From: Streptomyces malaysiense
Lineage (GTDB): Bacteria; Actinomycetota; Actinomycetes; Streptomycetales; Streptomycetaceae
DNA length: 64,000 nucleotides
NCBI RefSeq assembly: GCF_000980885.2
Contig: NZ_LBDA02000056.1
Coordinates: 124,001 to 188,000 of the forward strand
Direction: 5' to 3'
Shown: piece after piece, positions 63,956 through 64,000 of the stretch
How the letters are laid out: every line of letters begins with the position of its first letter
Numbering within the stretch: the stretch's first letter is position 1
Position numbers and translations under genes: made by a program
The notes under the pieces: generated by a model
Seen by the model: the letters and a program-made list of their open reading frames with translations, nothing else
Told to the model about the DNA's origin: nothing
Databases searched by the model: none

Positions 63956-64000
63956 GTGAAGTGAACCCTTCCGGCGGCCCACCGGCGGGGAAGGTGTGGA
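63952..64000 (+). CDS. Next operon gene, only the first 16 codons present
   Basis: Starts at GTG 63952, overlapping the HAD stop (GTGA). Visible residues VSEVNPSGGPPAGKVW. Too short to classify, but coupled to the cluster, so it belongs to it. Confidence 0.6.
   Translation, partial: MSEVNPSGGPPAGKVW

Overview
The window reads as chromosome of a high-GC filamentous actinomycete, almost certainly Streptomyces. The evidence is the very high GC, frequent GTG/TTG starts, a complete conservon (cvn) operon, a long chaplin with an LAXTG sorting signal, a SARP regulator, an FxsT-type STAND ATPase, many Trypco/EAD/VMAP proteins, and rare TTA (bldA) codons confined to accessory genes. I see no rRNA, CRISPR array, insertion sequence or integrase. 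The first and last genes are cut by the window edges.

Left part (1-15 kb): the end of an M20 amidohydrolase; a Glu/Leu/Phe/Val dehydrogenase with a TetR regulator in one operon, with a readable promoter and an adjoining TetR-like operator; an NAPE-PLD-like metallo-beta-lactamase hydrolase; a conservon (sensor, Roadblock, DUF742, GTPase, GAF); threonine catabolism genes tdh-kbl; a LysR regulator; an MmcQ/YjbR protein; and a split transketolase whose promoter carries a SoxR/MerR-type dyad and looks leaderless. A tRNA-Pro(GGG) follows, and an identical copy lies at 46.3 kb.

Conflict and signalling island (15.4-31.4 kb): a trypsin-like protease with a C-terminal EAD2 domain, a short FxsA-like precursor peptide, and an HExxH peptide hydroxylase face FxsT, an EAD2-VMAP protein and a Trypco2 protein on the other strand. 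No FxsB radical SAM enzyme is present. Next come a chaplin and a membrane protein, then a divergent pair in which a small helical protein ends with, and an NB-ARC/TPR ATPase begins with, the same NSIS-x-GTFS-x-PV-x-Q-x-RD motif. This is the layout of bacterial amyloid-signalling NLR/effector pairs.

Middle (31.5-46.3 kb): a DUF4916/amidohydrolase/glutamine-synthetase-like operon (a split FluG-like arrangement), a decayed methyltransferase near an intact relative, two-way housekeeping genes (HAD, HhH-GPD, Dps, lipase), a thiolase and acyl-CoA ligase pair with strong dyads, an aldo/keto reductase, cobF and a DUF309 gene.

Right part (46.4-64 kb): a secreted phospholipase D, an SDR/LysR divergent pair around a perfect 21-bp palindrome, a 1002-residue SARP-NB-ARC-TPR regulator, hemerythrin and PPOX-like genes, and then the most attractive candidate system. 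This is a dedicated ECF transporter operon (S-T-A-A) transcribed away from a tightly coupled operon of a thymidylate-synthase homologue with an Asn-to-Asp change expected for cytosine recognition, a radical SAM enzyme, a methyltransferase, a HAD phosphatase and a further gene cut by the end. It looks like a hydroxymethyl-cytosine-derived metabolite cluster, and both arms carry a TTA codon.
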